Assembly (NCBI GenBank): GCA_963920575.1
Contig: OY986973.1
Location: forward strand, 21,495,851-21,559,850
Direction of reading: 5' to 3'
Origin: Narthecium ossifragum
Taxonomy: Eukaryota > Streptophyta > Magnoliopsida > Dioscoreales > Nartheciaceae
DNA: 64,000 nt
Part shown: positions 1 to 10,449 of the stretch, in pieces
How positions within the stretch are numbered: position 1 is the first letter of the stretch
Layout of the letters: each line of letters opens with the position of its first letter
Position numbers and translations under genes: made by a program
The notes under the pieces: generated by a model
What the model saw: the letters and a program-made list of their open reading frames with translations, nothing else
Database searches by the model: none
What the model was told of the DNA's origin: nothing

Positions 1-603
1 TATACATCGAGATCTAAGCAAAACAATTCACAATCAACTCAAATCTCATAAAACCGGAAAAGCAAGTAGATAGGAATCCCTACGTAGCCAAGAGCAGCTT
101 CAATCACAGCTGCTAAGCCTTGGATCATCCTCAATCTCTCCAAAATCCGGCCAAATCTGAGCTCAAGAACGGTGGATTTCAAAAGGATTCAAGGAAGAAG
201 GTCGCGTCCGCAAACGAACCGACTTATGAATGATCGATCTTTATCTCATGAAAGATCGATCCTTCATGACAATCGCACCTTGACTTTCTGGCACTAAATG
301 ATCGATCTTCTAGCAAGGAAAGATCGATCCTTTAGGTGCATAAAGCTAGACTTTGGCTAAAACTCAAGCTCAAGTCCGGATCTTTCGATCCCGGGTCCAC
401 CTAACCAATCTAATTAAACACTAACACAAACATGGGTAGTGTGTGCACACGTGGGTGTGAAACAAACCAACGAGGCGTAATTTACCAAATTGCCCTTGTG
501 GTCCAAGAAACAATGCGATCCACCGATCGACGCGAAAACAATCAAACGAGCCACGGGCCCGACCCAACCGGTCGACCCAGGAGTAGAGGGACATGTCCTC
601 ACA
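1..603 (+). mobile_element. 3' part of a Gypsy-type LTR, cut by the window edge
   Basis: The stretch ends in a block finishing TGTCCTCACA. That block is the reverse complement of the first part of the complete LTR at 19555-21966: both share the terminal TGTGAGGACATG (read on the opposite strand), the GTGTGCACAC segment and the AAATTGCCCTTG segment. The copy reads in + and ends in CA at 603. It holds two pairs of GATCGATC palindromes (232/254 and 300/322), each 22 bp apart. No primer-binding site follows position 603, so this is a 3' LTR or a solo LTR. The Gypsy assignment is inferred from the TGTCGCGCCCCG start of the complete copy. Confidence 0.7.
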
Positions 604-2500
604 TACAAAGTTGGTCTAGTGAGCCCAAACCATCTAACTCAACCCAATTGATGAGTTTGATATCACACAAAACCCAACACAAAGTTACGTGGAAAGAAGA
701 AAACCGGAACCAAATTATTGAATTGCAAGTAGTCTCATTGAAAAAAAGTGCTTCAACCATGATTTAATTCAATGTCATTATGGAACCAACGAGAACTCAG
801 CCCTCCATCGCTCCCCTCCTGCGCTCTCCTCTCTAAATGTTACAATGCGTCCATTCAAGCTTGAGTCCTTGCACATCGTAATCCAGATTGTGACTCTATA
901 GTGGTCACCCGTCGAGACCCATGGAGCCTCATAGTTATCATGTTGTGAAACACTCGAACAAAGTGTTTTCATCTTGAAAGCAAATGTGTTGGTTCTCGTT
1001 CAACGAAGAGGACTCATTGAAAGCGGCGTGCATTGTTAACCATGTTCTTCTCTAAACAACCATGAATTAAGAACTTTTTAATTATTAAATTTACTTATTT
1101 ATTGATTTATTATTAAATTTACTTATTTATTGAAAGAGACCATCAATCACTAAGCAAAGAGGGGAAAAAAATACAGAACTTTTGCTGCAAGTTCTCTCTA
1201 AATTGAAGTTCCGTCACAAACTCCCCCTCTCTCTCTCTATAGAAACCTCTCACAAGTATATAAACAAATGTTTCCTATTAGAATCAAAGTATATTACTGA
1301 TTAGAGATGGATTCCTCTCATTTCTTAACTTGGTACTTCCTCCTGCGTGCCAAGACTCGTCTACTAAAGTTTGAAGTCAACACATGTCCTAACAAATCCA
1401 AACAGGTTCCAACTAAGGAAAGCAACACGCATGATGCAAACCCATGCAGCGGCGATACGTTTTGCGTGTCTTATCCACCACGTTGACCATTTCTTCTCGT
1501 CAACCACCCTGGTCACTCAATTCCTATCTATCAGTGGTACCAAGCTCCAACTTAATTAATGCATCAAAAACTCGACTTATATCATATTAGGCTATTAGCC
1601 ACAATAAAGAGACACACTGACGTACTCTGGATTGGAGGAGGGTCTTGGAGTAGTTTAGCACACCCCCTTGCAATTGTGAATCAATCTCAATCGCTGGATC
1701 TTGATCTGATAGTTGAGATTAACTTCATATCAAATTTGAATCTCATTCTTTGGATCTTGATCAATCAAAAAAAAGTTAAAGCTCAACCTTCAGATCAAGA
1801 TCCCACGGTGCAGGTTCACAACTGTTGGGCCTGCAGCGTGATAAAGTACTGGACGGCCCAACCCAAATGTCTTTTTTTTTAATGAATATAGATTTGGCCG
1901 GCAAGAATTTTGTCTCTCCTGACGAACCCCAGCTTCCTATTTTTCGCCTTAAAATGTCCACATTCGATGTATAAAAATGTTTAAAACCCAAGTTTCTCTC
2001 TCGACGCCGACACCTTCGTCCGTTTCCCTGTCGGAGAATTCGATTCCACATCGTTTCCCAGATATATTCCCAGCCAAGTTTTGTCCGTCCACGTGGCAGT
2101 TTCGTGCACCTCAAACTTTATGATTGGACCAGAGGCAACCCAACTTCCTCATCAAACGTTTCCGTGCGTCGGTCCCCATACATCTCTTTTATGAATGAGA
2201 ACCAAACCCTAATCGTAAGGAACGATGAACGGTGGATCCTTTCCACTCACGGTACCCTACCATGCGGTCATCCGCACAAGCCGTTTCTCCGGTTAAGTAC
2301 AAAATTCCATGTTTCCATTCTCCATTCCTACGGATAAGTACAAAATTCCACGTTTACGTTCTCCATTCGTTAATTAACTTTTATATATATATATTTTTAA
2401 CTCGCACCAAACATCTCGGATTCCTTCGAGTCCAATGATTGGATCCGAGGGCTTCCGGATCCACCGTACGATGTGAGCACGGATCTTGATGCATTCGATC
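604..2500. other. intergenic, no gene seen
   Basis: Only short random open frames are present. Two small tandem duplications stand out: an AT-rich unit of about 27 bp repeated twice at 1082-1134, and a 41-bp unit repeated twice at 2290-2371 just upstream of the first gene's core promoter. A CT-rich stretch lies near 1225-1250. Confidence 0.6.
2290..2371. repeat. 41-bp direct tandem duplication in a promoter region
   Basis: Two adjacent copies (2290-2330 and 2331-2371) begin CGG(T/A)TAAGTACAAAATTCCA and end in TCCATTC plus three bases, with a few mismatches. They lie about 140 bp upstream of the TATA-like box of the first gene, so they may duplicate a regulatory site; that is inference. Confidence 0.75.
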
Positions 2501-2507
2501 AGTTGGC

Positions 2508-2515
2508 TATTTAAA
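2508..2515 (+). promoter_or_regulatory. TATA-like box of the first gene
   Basis: TATTTAAA is followed within 30-100 bp by a CT-rich leader (2570-2640) typical of plant 5' untranslated regions. The leader leads into a 5'UTR intron with a GT donor at 2697 and a TTTGCAG acceptor ending at 3188. Confidence 0.55.
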
Positions 2516-3296
2516 GGGGGAGAGAGCCGGGGTGACTCCACCATCACCACCACCACCACCACCTATTCCTCTAGCTCACGTCTCCTGTCGCCCCCCCCCT
2601 CCGCCTCTCTCTCTCTTCACCTCCTCGGCACGATCCCTTCCGTCGGACGGCGCCGGAGCGGTGATTGTCTGAGGACCGCCGGATCTCCAGGATCAGGTAG
2701 GATTTAGGGTTTCGGGCGATATTAGGATCCAGGCGATTAGCTGCTATGTGCGAGTTTTTTTCCTGTCGTTTTCGCATGTCGTGGAAAGGGTTAGGGCAAG
2801 AGATCTGGATTGCAGTTCTCGATTTGATTTGGGTTTAAGGGACAATTGTCATGTGTGAAGGTTTCTTACAGATGGATTGAGGTTGTTGCTGCTGATCGGT
2901 ACCTTTTTGCGGTGCTATTGGGTTCAAGCTTTTGAATTTGGACTTTGGCCCTTGGTTTTTGTTGGAGTTCGCGAATTCAGTGTTTGTCTGGGCTTCTCGG
3001 TTTCTTAGTGGGATAGAGTCTTTGTTATTTCTAAAATTTTTCTATCGAATAAATATTGAGGGGATTTGGACATTTATCCCTGTGTAAAGGCGTGATTTTT
3101 ATTATTCGACGCCTAAGATAGAGATGTCTATGATTTTTCTCTAGGAGATTCCCTTTTAGGTCAACTTATGATGGTTTATGCTTTGCAGGATTCTTCTCTC
3201 CCAAGCTTGAAAATTTGGATTTTTTCTGTAATTCTGAACTTCGAGTAGAGTTCTCGGTTTGAATTTAAAACCAAAGAAGGCTCTTCTTGAGGGAAG

Positions 3297-6200
3297 ATGG
3301 CTGTGGCATTCACACGCGTCTCATGGTGGTTGTGGGGAGGGAAGGATCTTGAATCTGCGGCTCCACCTACTTCTACTCTGAATTCTTCTGCTGAGTTTGG
3401 GCTGGGATTTCGGGAGCCGGATTCATTGAGGTTCCCTCCAGTGAATGGGGCAAAGGTGAGATCGACGTCAAGAAGAATTAAGAAGAAGTGGCAGAGCAGG
3501 GAGGAAAGGAAAGAAAGGAAGATTGATAGGGAGTATGACATAGTTCTGGTGCCCTCTGACGGAGGGTGCATGTCGGGCTCGGAGTCAGATGACTCAGATT
3601 GGTCGATTGGGTGGTTGGAGCCCCACCCACCTGATTTTTTGAGTGATAGTGACTCAGAGGGGAGTTTCGCGGTGCTTGTCCCATGCTATGGACGGGGGCG
3701 CTACGAGCAAGTGGAGAGCCCCAAAAGCAACATCGGACGTGCTGTGGATCTTCAGAATGGGTACTCCTTTGGTAAGCACTTACTGTGATTATTTCCTGAT
3801 AGTAGATGAACAGCTCATCTGAATAAAGTTATATTCTTCTGCACGAGTTCTCTCTAGCATGTATATTTGTGGTTGAGAACTGCTAGTTATCTCCAGTTCT
3901 TTGATTTGAGGAGCATTGAGTTTCTTATTATTAACAAATAGACCATTTTCTTCGGATGCTAATTAGTAGATACGAGTTTTCAGGATCGAATAATGTTTGC
4001 ATATTTTTGTCGTGTGACAAATACAGGCTTATGTTTCAACTGTACGTTCTATGCAAGCTTTGAAACATTTTGAAGTAATAATTCTTACTTAGATATTTAT
4101 CTACACAATAATTTCAATTTTCCCGCATGGTTACAAAGATCATGGATTTCCATACCGGCCGGTACTGTGCGTACCGGCCGATATTTACCATACCAGTAGC
4201 TAACCGGACGGTTTTCTCCCCCGGATCGGATTAGGGGGAGACCGGATGTGTACCGGCCGGTACACGCTGGTTTGGATGAATACCGACCGGTATAAACCGG
4301 CCTCTACCGGCATGAGGAAGAGGTGAAGGAGAGGTGGGGGAGCAGTGAAAAAATAAGGTAGGAGACGATGGGTAGAGGAGGAGGAAGGGAGGAGGAGACA
4401 GTTGGGAAGGAGAGGGAAGGAGAAGAGAGACGGAAAGGAGAGGAGGAGAGGAAGGGAGGAGATCCTTATTTGGAGGTGGCGGAGAGAGATCGACGGCGGA
4501 GGAGGAGAGAGATCGACGGTGGAGGAGGAGAGAGCTCGATGGAGGCGGCGGAGAGAGCTCGACGGCGTGTGGGAGAGAGTACTAGGGTAAGTTAGTGTTA
4601 TAAAATAAATAAAATAATCTAACCCTAACATTGTCGATCGCCTCCTCCTCTCGCCGACGTTCACTCCCTTTCTCCTTTTGCCGACGATCGATGACGCCAG
4701 ATCGAGCGCCTCTCTATTGGATCTCCTCTCCTTCTCCTCCCCTCTTCTACCTCTCCTCCCCTCTTCCCCTCTTCCCCTCTTCTCCTCTTCTCCTTCTCCT
4801 CCTCTTTTCTCTCTCACTCCTCTCTTTTTCTCTTGCTACTGATGCCGTTCCGGTCCCGTACCGCTCCGGCACAAGGCGTACCGGTGGTACGTACCGTACC
4901 GGCAGGTCGCCGGCACGGCGCGTACCACCGGGACGACAATCCATGACACAGACTACTTTGATTTTTGAAATATAAACTTTCATTAGAGTGTAGTATCCTT
5001 ATTTTGTGTGAATAGGAATGGTTAATGGTTCAAGTGGATCATGTCCTAATTTGTATGCCATGCATGTCCCCCTCTTAGAATCATCTAAGACAGGTACTTT
5101 TCTCCGCAATAAACTCCATTAGTGAAAACCAGTGAAGGAAGCGTTCGGCATGAATTCACGCTGTATTTATGTTATGTTTTGTAATCTGCAGTATTGTGTA
5201 TGTTTAACATATTTCTTTATGCATCACATAACCTGTAGTCACCTCATATCCTGTTGTATTTGTTTTTGATTGTACTGGTATAGTAATGGTTATTTTCAAA
5301 GGAAAACATACTAGTTATTGTTCCTTGTATTTTAAAGTTCTGTTTTAACCTTTCTTAAGCTAAGCATCTAGTTCAAGAAAAATACAAGCTCAATGAAAAA
5401 GCAAATCTGTCATCCGACTCACGTTTCATTTGGACTCAAAGATTATTTTGTTGGGGGATCACTATGAAACATATAGGATCTAAGTGTGACACATATTTTT
5501 GTCCCTGTCAAGGAATAGACATTAATTGCTGATTTTTGGATGTGGTTTTGGTGTTTGTGTGGTAATGGAGGATAGGAGAGATGGTGCATCTGTTAGTGAC
5601 TTTTCTTTCATAGTTCAACATCATCTTGAACTTTGTCGATCAGCTTCTTTGGGGTATCACCTTCTTACTTCTTTTGCTGATTTCCCAGTTGGATTGTAAT
5701 CATGACACAACCTTGAATGAAATAGTTCAGGACTTTGAAGTTCAATTGACCTAACAGCGCAAAAAAGGACTTCTAATCTATTGTATTTTATGGTTATCAA
5801 ACAAGTACTTCTAATCTATTGTACTTTGATTTGTGTTGATATGACAAGATCATCACAAATTTGGGAGATGATCCAAGTGGACTATGAGTGGTAAGATCGA
5901 TTTGTGGTAATCTAGGAAGGATAATGTAGAATATTAGCAGTTTTCATGCTTACCCATGGTGGGTGGGAATATTAAAGAACAAACTGAGAGGGTATTGGCT
6001 TGAAGAAAATATCAAAAGATCTTTAACGACGAAAGGTTGCATTTTTTCAAATGGTACAGAGTATGAGGGGCTTAATTATCACTATGAAAGGTTTTGGTAA
6101 GAATTTAAAAGTGCTTAAGTTGGTGACAGGTACAATTCTGATTTGGAAAATTTGTTTGAGAAAGGATTTTTCTAAATTAGTTAGAGACTATTGAGATGAG

Positions 6201-7379
6201 ATTTGACAGTTGTATTCTGGCTACAAATATGGTCAAACCTGTCTATTTAGGCTTCTCTCTCTGAAGCAAGATAGTTTCCTATAGATATGCATATCTATAT
6301 GAAAAAAGTGTATCCCTTATGAATGTGAGATATCCTGGCTAGTTCAAGGATTGTAGGCCATGCATGTTTTGATTTGATATTTCAAACTTAGTCTGAAGCA
6401 CAGTGTGGCTTTGAAAGGCAAGGGTACTATAGATATAGCAATAGTGACTATTAGATACAGTAGATTTGATAATGAAAGCCTCACATATATGTGATCTCTG
6501 ATTTGTCTCCATATCTTCACTACTAGCTTTATGGGAGCATGTTCAAAGTACATATTTTTTTATTCCTATAAGTTCAGTACCTGAAGCTTTTTCTGGAAAA
6601 GTGTTCAGGTACTGTGCATAAGAAAAGCACTAACTTCGTTGGAGATATCTATAAACTGCTGTGTCAACTATGGCTATGTAATTAACTTTGTCCAAACATG
6701 CCGTGAAGCTTACAAGCAGGAGTCACTAATACAGTGGTACAAACTCATTCCATGTCCGTACTTGGCCTGAATTTCTTGCATATCTTTTGTATCTTTCAAG
6801 TATAGTAACCGAAAGTTATCGTTCAGTTGTTAAATTTTCTACCACTTCTTCCTACTCTTGCTTGCTTCTAAGTTTTGAAATTTCTTCCTCTAGGAAATGA
6901 GTGGCTAGATCATGCAAATGCTCAGATCGAATAGTTTACCTCCTAGTAGACTTGTAAAATCTAACGATTTGTATCTACCTTGTAGTTTACCAGTACATAT
7001 TTGCCTTCCAATTACCTATGCTTAAGCACTGGGTTTGCATGTGTAGTTTTGTTGAAGTTGAATGTAATAATGGTTTTAGTTTTTTTTAGTCTATGCAAAA
7101 AAAGGGAGAGAGATCGTCTTTGGGAACATGTTGAATTGAGTAAAGGTTTTATTTGAAAATTGCATAAACAAGTGAGGAAGCCACATGATTTTTTTGATTG
7201 CTATGTAAATGCAGATCAATTTTTTAAACATTATCAGCAATAGCTGATTCTTCTACTGGTTTCTGGTCTTAGATCCTCATATTCCATATAACCATAGACT
7301 GACGACGGTTCCTTTTATCTTGTTTGCAGATGGCAAGACATACATGGACCAGTGGCTTTCATCTCTTAACAACATTTGA
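3297..7379 (+). CDS. plant-specific protein of unknown function, two coding exons
   Basis: Coding exons are 3297-3771 and 7330-7379, giving 174 aa. The donor GTAAGC follows position 3771 and the acceptor TTTGCAG ends at 7329; the split codon is restored as Asp. The second exon adds only 16 residues, ending in QWLSSLNNI. A 5'UTR intron (2697-3188) precedes the ATG. The protein has a short hydrophobic N-terminus, a strongly basic stretch near residues 55-80 (KKKWQSREERKERK, a possible nuclear-localisation signal) and a Ser/Asp-rich acidic centre (SESDDSDWSIGWLEPHPPDF, then SDSDSEGSF). I see no catalytic motif and do not recognise a named family, although the pattern looks conserved in plants. 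The 3.56-kb intron contains a foldback element (4141-4945). The exon structure is well supported; the function is unknown. Confidence 0.8.
4141..4945. mobile_element. CATGGATT-ended hAT-like foldback element in an intron
   Basis: Left end CATGGATTTCCATACCGG and right end (reverse complement) CATGGATTGTCGTCCCGG form terminal inverted repeats of the same type as the 52177-52415 element. The flanks ACAAAGAT and ACACAGAC match at 6 of 8 positions, consistent with an aged 8-bp target duplication. Inside are several TACCGGCCGGTA-type palindromes. A purine-rich arm (about 4368-4600, GAGGAG-like) faces a pyrimidine-rich arm (about 4630-4830, CTCCTC-like), so the transcript could fold back. There is no transposase. 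The long open frames on both strands come from the low-complexity arms. Confidence 0.6.
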
Positions 7380-8450
7380 TTTGATCTAGTAAATTGTCAG
7401 CTTGGCCTTTTAGATGCTTCCTTTGCTTGTTATAGTTCCTAGGAACTTATTAAAACCCATAAAAAAAGGAAAAAATGACAAGGAGAAGTAAGAAAGGAGA
7501 GCAAGGGGAAATTTGAGTATGCATAATTAGGTGGACAACTCGTCCATGATGAAGGTTGAATGAAGTCCGCATTCTGCAAGAGAAGATATCAAAATTTTGA
7601 GGAAGAAGCAACAGGTTTGCAACCTATTCAATGGTTCTAGCTTCTCTTGCTTCCGACAACTGAGAAATATTCATGGTTCTATTTTTTTGAGCCCATGCTT
7701 TCTGCTCTAAAACGAAGGCCTGATGGCGTTTGTACATACAAATATGCAGATGATATGGAATTTTTCTGTAAATATGACTTGTAAATAGGAGTGGAATCTA
7801 GCCAAATCTGTGACCTGTAAATATGGAAGCATCCAAGCCAATTTTGCTTCAAATACCTTCTGTCTTGAAAGGCCAAACTGCCCAGCAGCCTGTATGTAAG
7901 ACGGTATCTTTTGTTTAGATAAATCTATTTGCTACTTATGTGAAATTGTCTCACGTATCTGAATTATTCTTGCATTTTTCAATTATGCTGAGTCCTGCTC
8001 AACTATTTATTCCTCTATTCTTTGATTGATGTATTGGTTCATAGTGACTATAAAAGGACACCACCAGTCTTGTTTTCTGGCATCTCCACAACATTTGTAG
8101 TAGTAGTAGTATACACAACTGGAGATAAACTTTGCCGGCAAGTATTCCTGTCCAAGTACTTTCTTTTTTGAGCATCCTGACGATTGGATTACTGACGTAT
8201 TTTTTTTCTTCCTGAAGATTGTCAACATTCTCCTTTCCTAAAGTTTTGGAAATCTTTGGCTCGTTCGCTTCTCTCTTTTTCTTATACCTTTACCTCATTA
8301 CCTGGGTGGGTATGGTATTAGAATGAATACCACAATCTATCAGCCAACAAACCTTTGTATCTCCAAATGAAGTTGTAGTATACTTGCTGGTTAAGATTCC
8401 TGCGTAGAATGCGTAAGATGATAGTTGTGAGGACTATTTCATCAGAATCT
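7380..8450. other. 3' region of the first gene and intergenic DNA
   Basis: The 3' untranslated region of the first gene must end somewhere here, but I cannot fix its polyadenylation site. A short (TAG)n run lies near 8095-8110. No further gene is visible. Confidence 0.5.
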
Positions 8451-8459
8451 ATTTGTAGG

Positions 8460-9420
8460 AACGCTGCATAAGCTTGTTATTTATAGTCTGTTCTCTGGAT
8501 TTCATCTGGAGGATGCTTTTGTGTTGGTTCTGTTGTAGTCCTAATATGGCAAGAGACCAAGAGTGTCCGCCTGGTACACTTGATCTCTATGCACAAATCG
8601 AAAGATGGCGACCTCAAAATAGGCAGCAAGCCCACACACAATCCTAAGCAACGACGCATACAAACTAGGCCAGCATCCGACTCCACCAAAACCCGAGAAC
8701 ACCTCAACTCGGTAGCCAAAAGACAAACCCCTTTGGATAGCCATAAGCTCTTTCCTCACTCAAATCCGCCTCAATTAACTCCGAAGCAGCAGCCCAAAAT
8801 CTATCTCCAAGACGTATTATGACACCCACACCAGCCAAGCTCCCTAGAGAGGGTTAAAAGAGCCATAAGCTTGCACCACACACATAGAACTGTCGTCTGA
8901 GGGAGTTGGAGAGGAATCCCAGTGAAAACAAATTCTTCAATGCTCGAAAACCAATCTACGAATCCTTAGAAAGAGAACCCCCAAATCCATCTGATTGCCG
9001 TTAAAGACCACTGCCATTCCAATGTGCCACAAAGCCTCCCTAGCTAGTTGGCAGATAAGATGGAGAGTATCTTCCAAAGGAAAACTTTCACACGTGAATT
9101 AACGGATAGTTTCCAAAGATTGATAGAAGAGTTCTAATGAACCCAAGGAGAGAAAAAGATACGCTGAGCGAGAACAGATTAATTCCAAGATTAAGTAGAA
9201 ACATCAATTCCAATCGAAAGGGAGGGGATCCGATCAACGAACTCATCACCAAACAGGCGTAGAGATTCATAAGATTCCATGTTGATCCTTGAAATAACTC
9301 CCCTACCTTCTTGAAAAAGTTTCAAAATAATAGTTGACAGCACTTGACAAAATGATACTTGTCTAGGAAGCCAAATCCCAATCACATTATTGCATCTAAT
9401 TGAATCCTTAGCAGCTCATC
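8460..9420 (-). pseudogene. decayed LINE (non-LTR retrotransposon) fragment
   Basis: Read on the minus strand, several frames together resemble the C-terminal part of plant L1-type polyproteins. Near 9050-9080 there is a VKVFLWK-type stretch as in the reverse-transcriptase-associated zinc-binding domain. Near 8750-8540 come ELMAIQRGL, a VLVESDA segment and FRFVHRDQVYQAD, which resemble the plant RNase H domain (VESDS...HVRREANQVAD pattern). Frameshifts and stops break it repeatedly, so it is dead. I see no intact RT core, poly(A) tail or target duplication. The assignment rests on scattered motifs. Confidence 0.5.
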
Positions 9421-9630
9421 TTCCAATATCATTCTTCCAAGGCATAGGGCCCAAGCTCTTATGGGCCTGTAAAGTGAAGATAGAACTGGGCCCAGTCCAA
9501 TAGTAACTGAGACCCAAGGTATCATAGTCGATAAGGCGTTTATGAATTGGACGTTTTTTTCAGCTTGCAAAATTAATTTAAACCTTTTTTTTTTTGTGCG
9601 GTATACAAATCTAAACCACCATTTTAAGAA

Positions 9631-10117
9631 GGGTAAATTATAGTTTTGGGCTTTGTGACTTGGATCAAATTTCATTTAAAACCTCTAGTTTTAAATCTTT
9701 CAAATAAGGCTATGATGTTAGATTCCGTTTCAAATAGGTGACATCAAGTGACCAATTTCCCTATGAATTTTTAACCGTCCTTGTTATTAGGGTTCAGGGT
9801 TTACATGGCCATCTTTGCCCCTCCTCCTTTGATTACCTTCTTTCGGTTGCAAAATTCTTCCATGGTGAGATTTTGACCGGTAAGAATCCGACGTCGGATA
9901 CCAATACATCTATCCGAATTAAGCTATGTTAGTCGGCAATTTCGAAGGGAAATGCTTCACTTGATGTCACATGACCCATTTGCCGTCAACCCATGTGATG
10001 GTGTTGGCACCCATGATCTTGTTTGAAATGAAATCAAAATGTTAGAGTCTTATTTGAAAATTTTGATGACACATGATCTTAAATGAAATTTGATCCAAAA
10101 CACCGCGTAATTTACCC
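9631..10117. mobile_element. 487-bp Mutator-like MITE with 9-bp target duplication
   Basis: The ends are GGGTAAATTA and its exact complement TAATTTACCC. The flanks are the identical 9-mer TTTTAAGAA at 9622-9630 and 10118-10126. Inverted similarity continues inward: GGATCAAATTTCATTT occurs near both ends in opposite orientation. No coding capacity is seen. A 9-bp duplication with G-rich inverted repeats fits a non-autonomous Mutator-like element. It sits about 330 bp upstream of the ABCB start codon. Confidence 0.85.
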
Positions 10118-10126
10118 TTTTAAGAA

Positions 10127-10449
10127 ATTGATCATGTCTTAAAAACATCCTAAAGACTAATATATTTTAACTATCTCTTCAGCTGGTGAATTCAATACCC
10201 ATTAAGTGGCACCTTGGCCTTTCACAATTCAAAAAGTTGGACAAAATTGACAGACTTAGTTGAATAGTTAACTATTAAAAAGGACCATTCATATAGAATA
10301 ACATCAATAATCTCATAACAGCACATAAGGTCCAATAATTAAACGAGCTGAGGTCTCTTGTATTTATGAGGCCCCAGGCCATCCCCTTCAGCTACCTTTG
10401 AGCTGGTGTAGTGGTGCAGTGCTTGTGAGGAAGCTAGCTAGCTAGAGAG
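10127..10449 (+). promoter_or_regulatory. upstream region of the ABCB transporter gene
   Basis: A TATTTAT box near 10359-10366 lies about 85 bp before the ATG. A GCTAGCTAGCTAG repeat immediately precedes the start codon at 10450. The boundary with the MITE at 10117 means part of the proximal promoter is transposon-adjacent. Confidence 0.4.

Noticed and set aside
432..767. 111-codon open frame near the window start
   Set aside because: It begins inside the LTR end at 603 and runs into unrelated flank; no domain.
4200..4817. A 205-codon minus-strand open frame within the first gene's intron
   Set aside because: It translates the low-complexity arms of a foldback element and has no domain.
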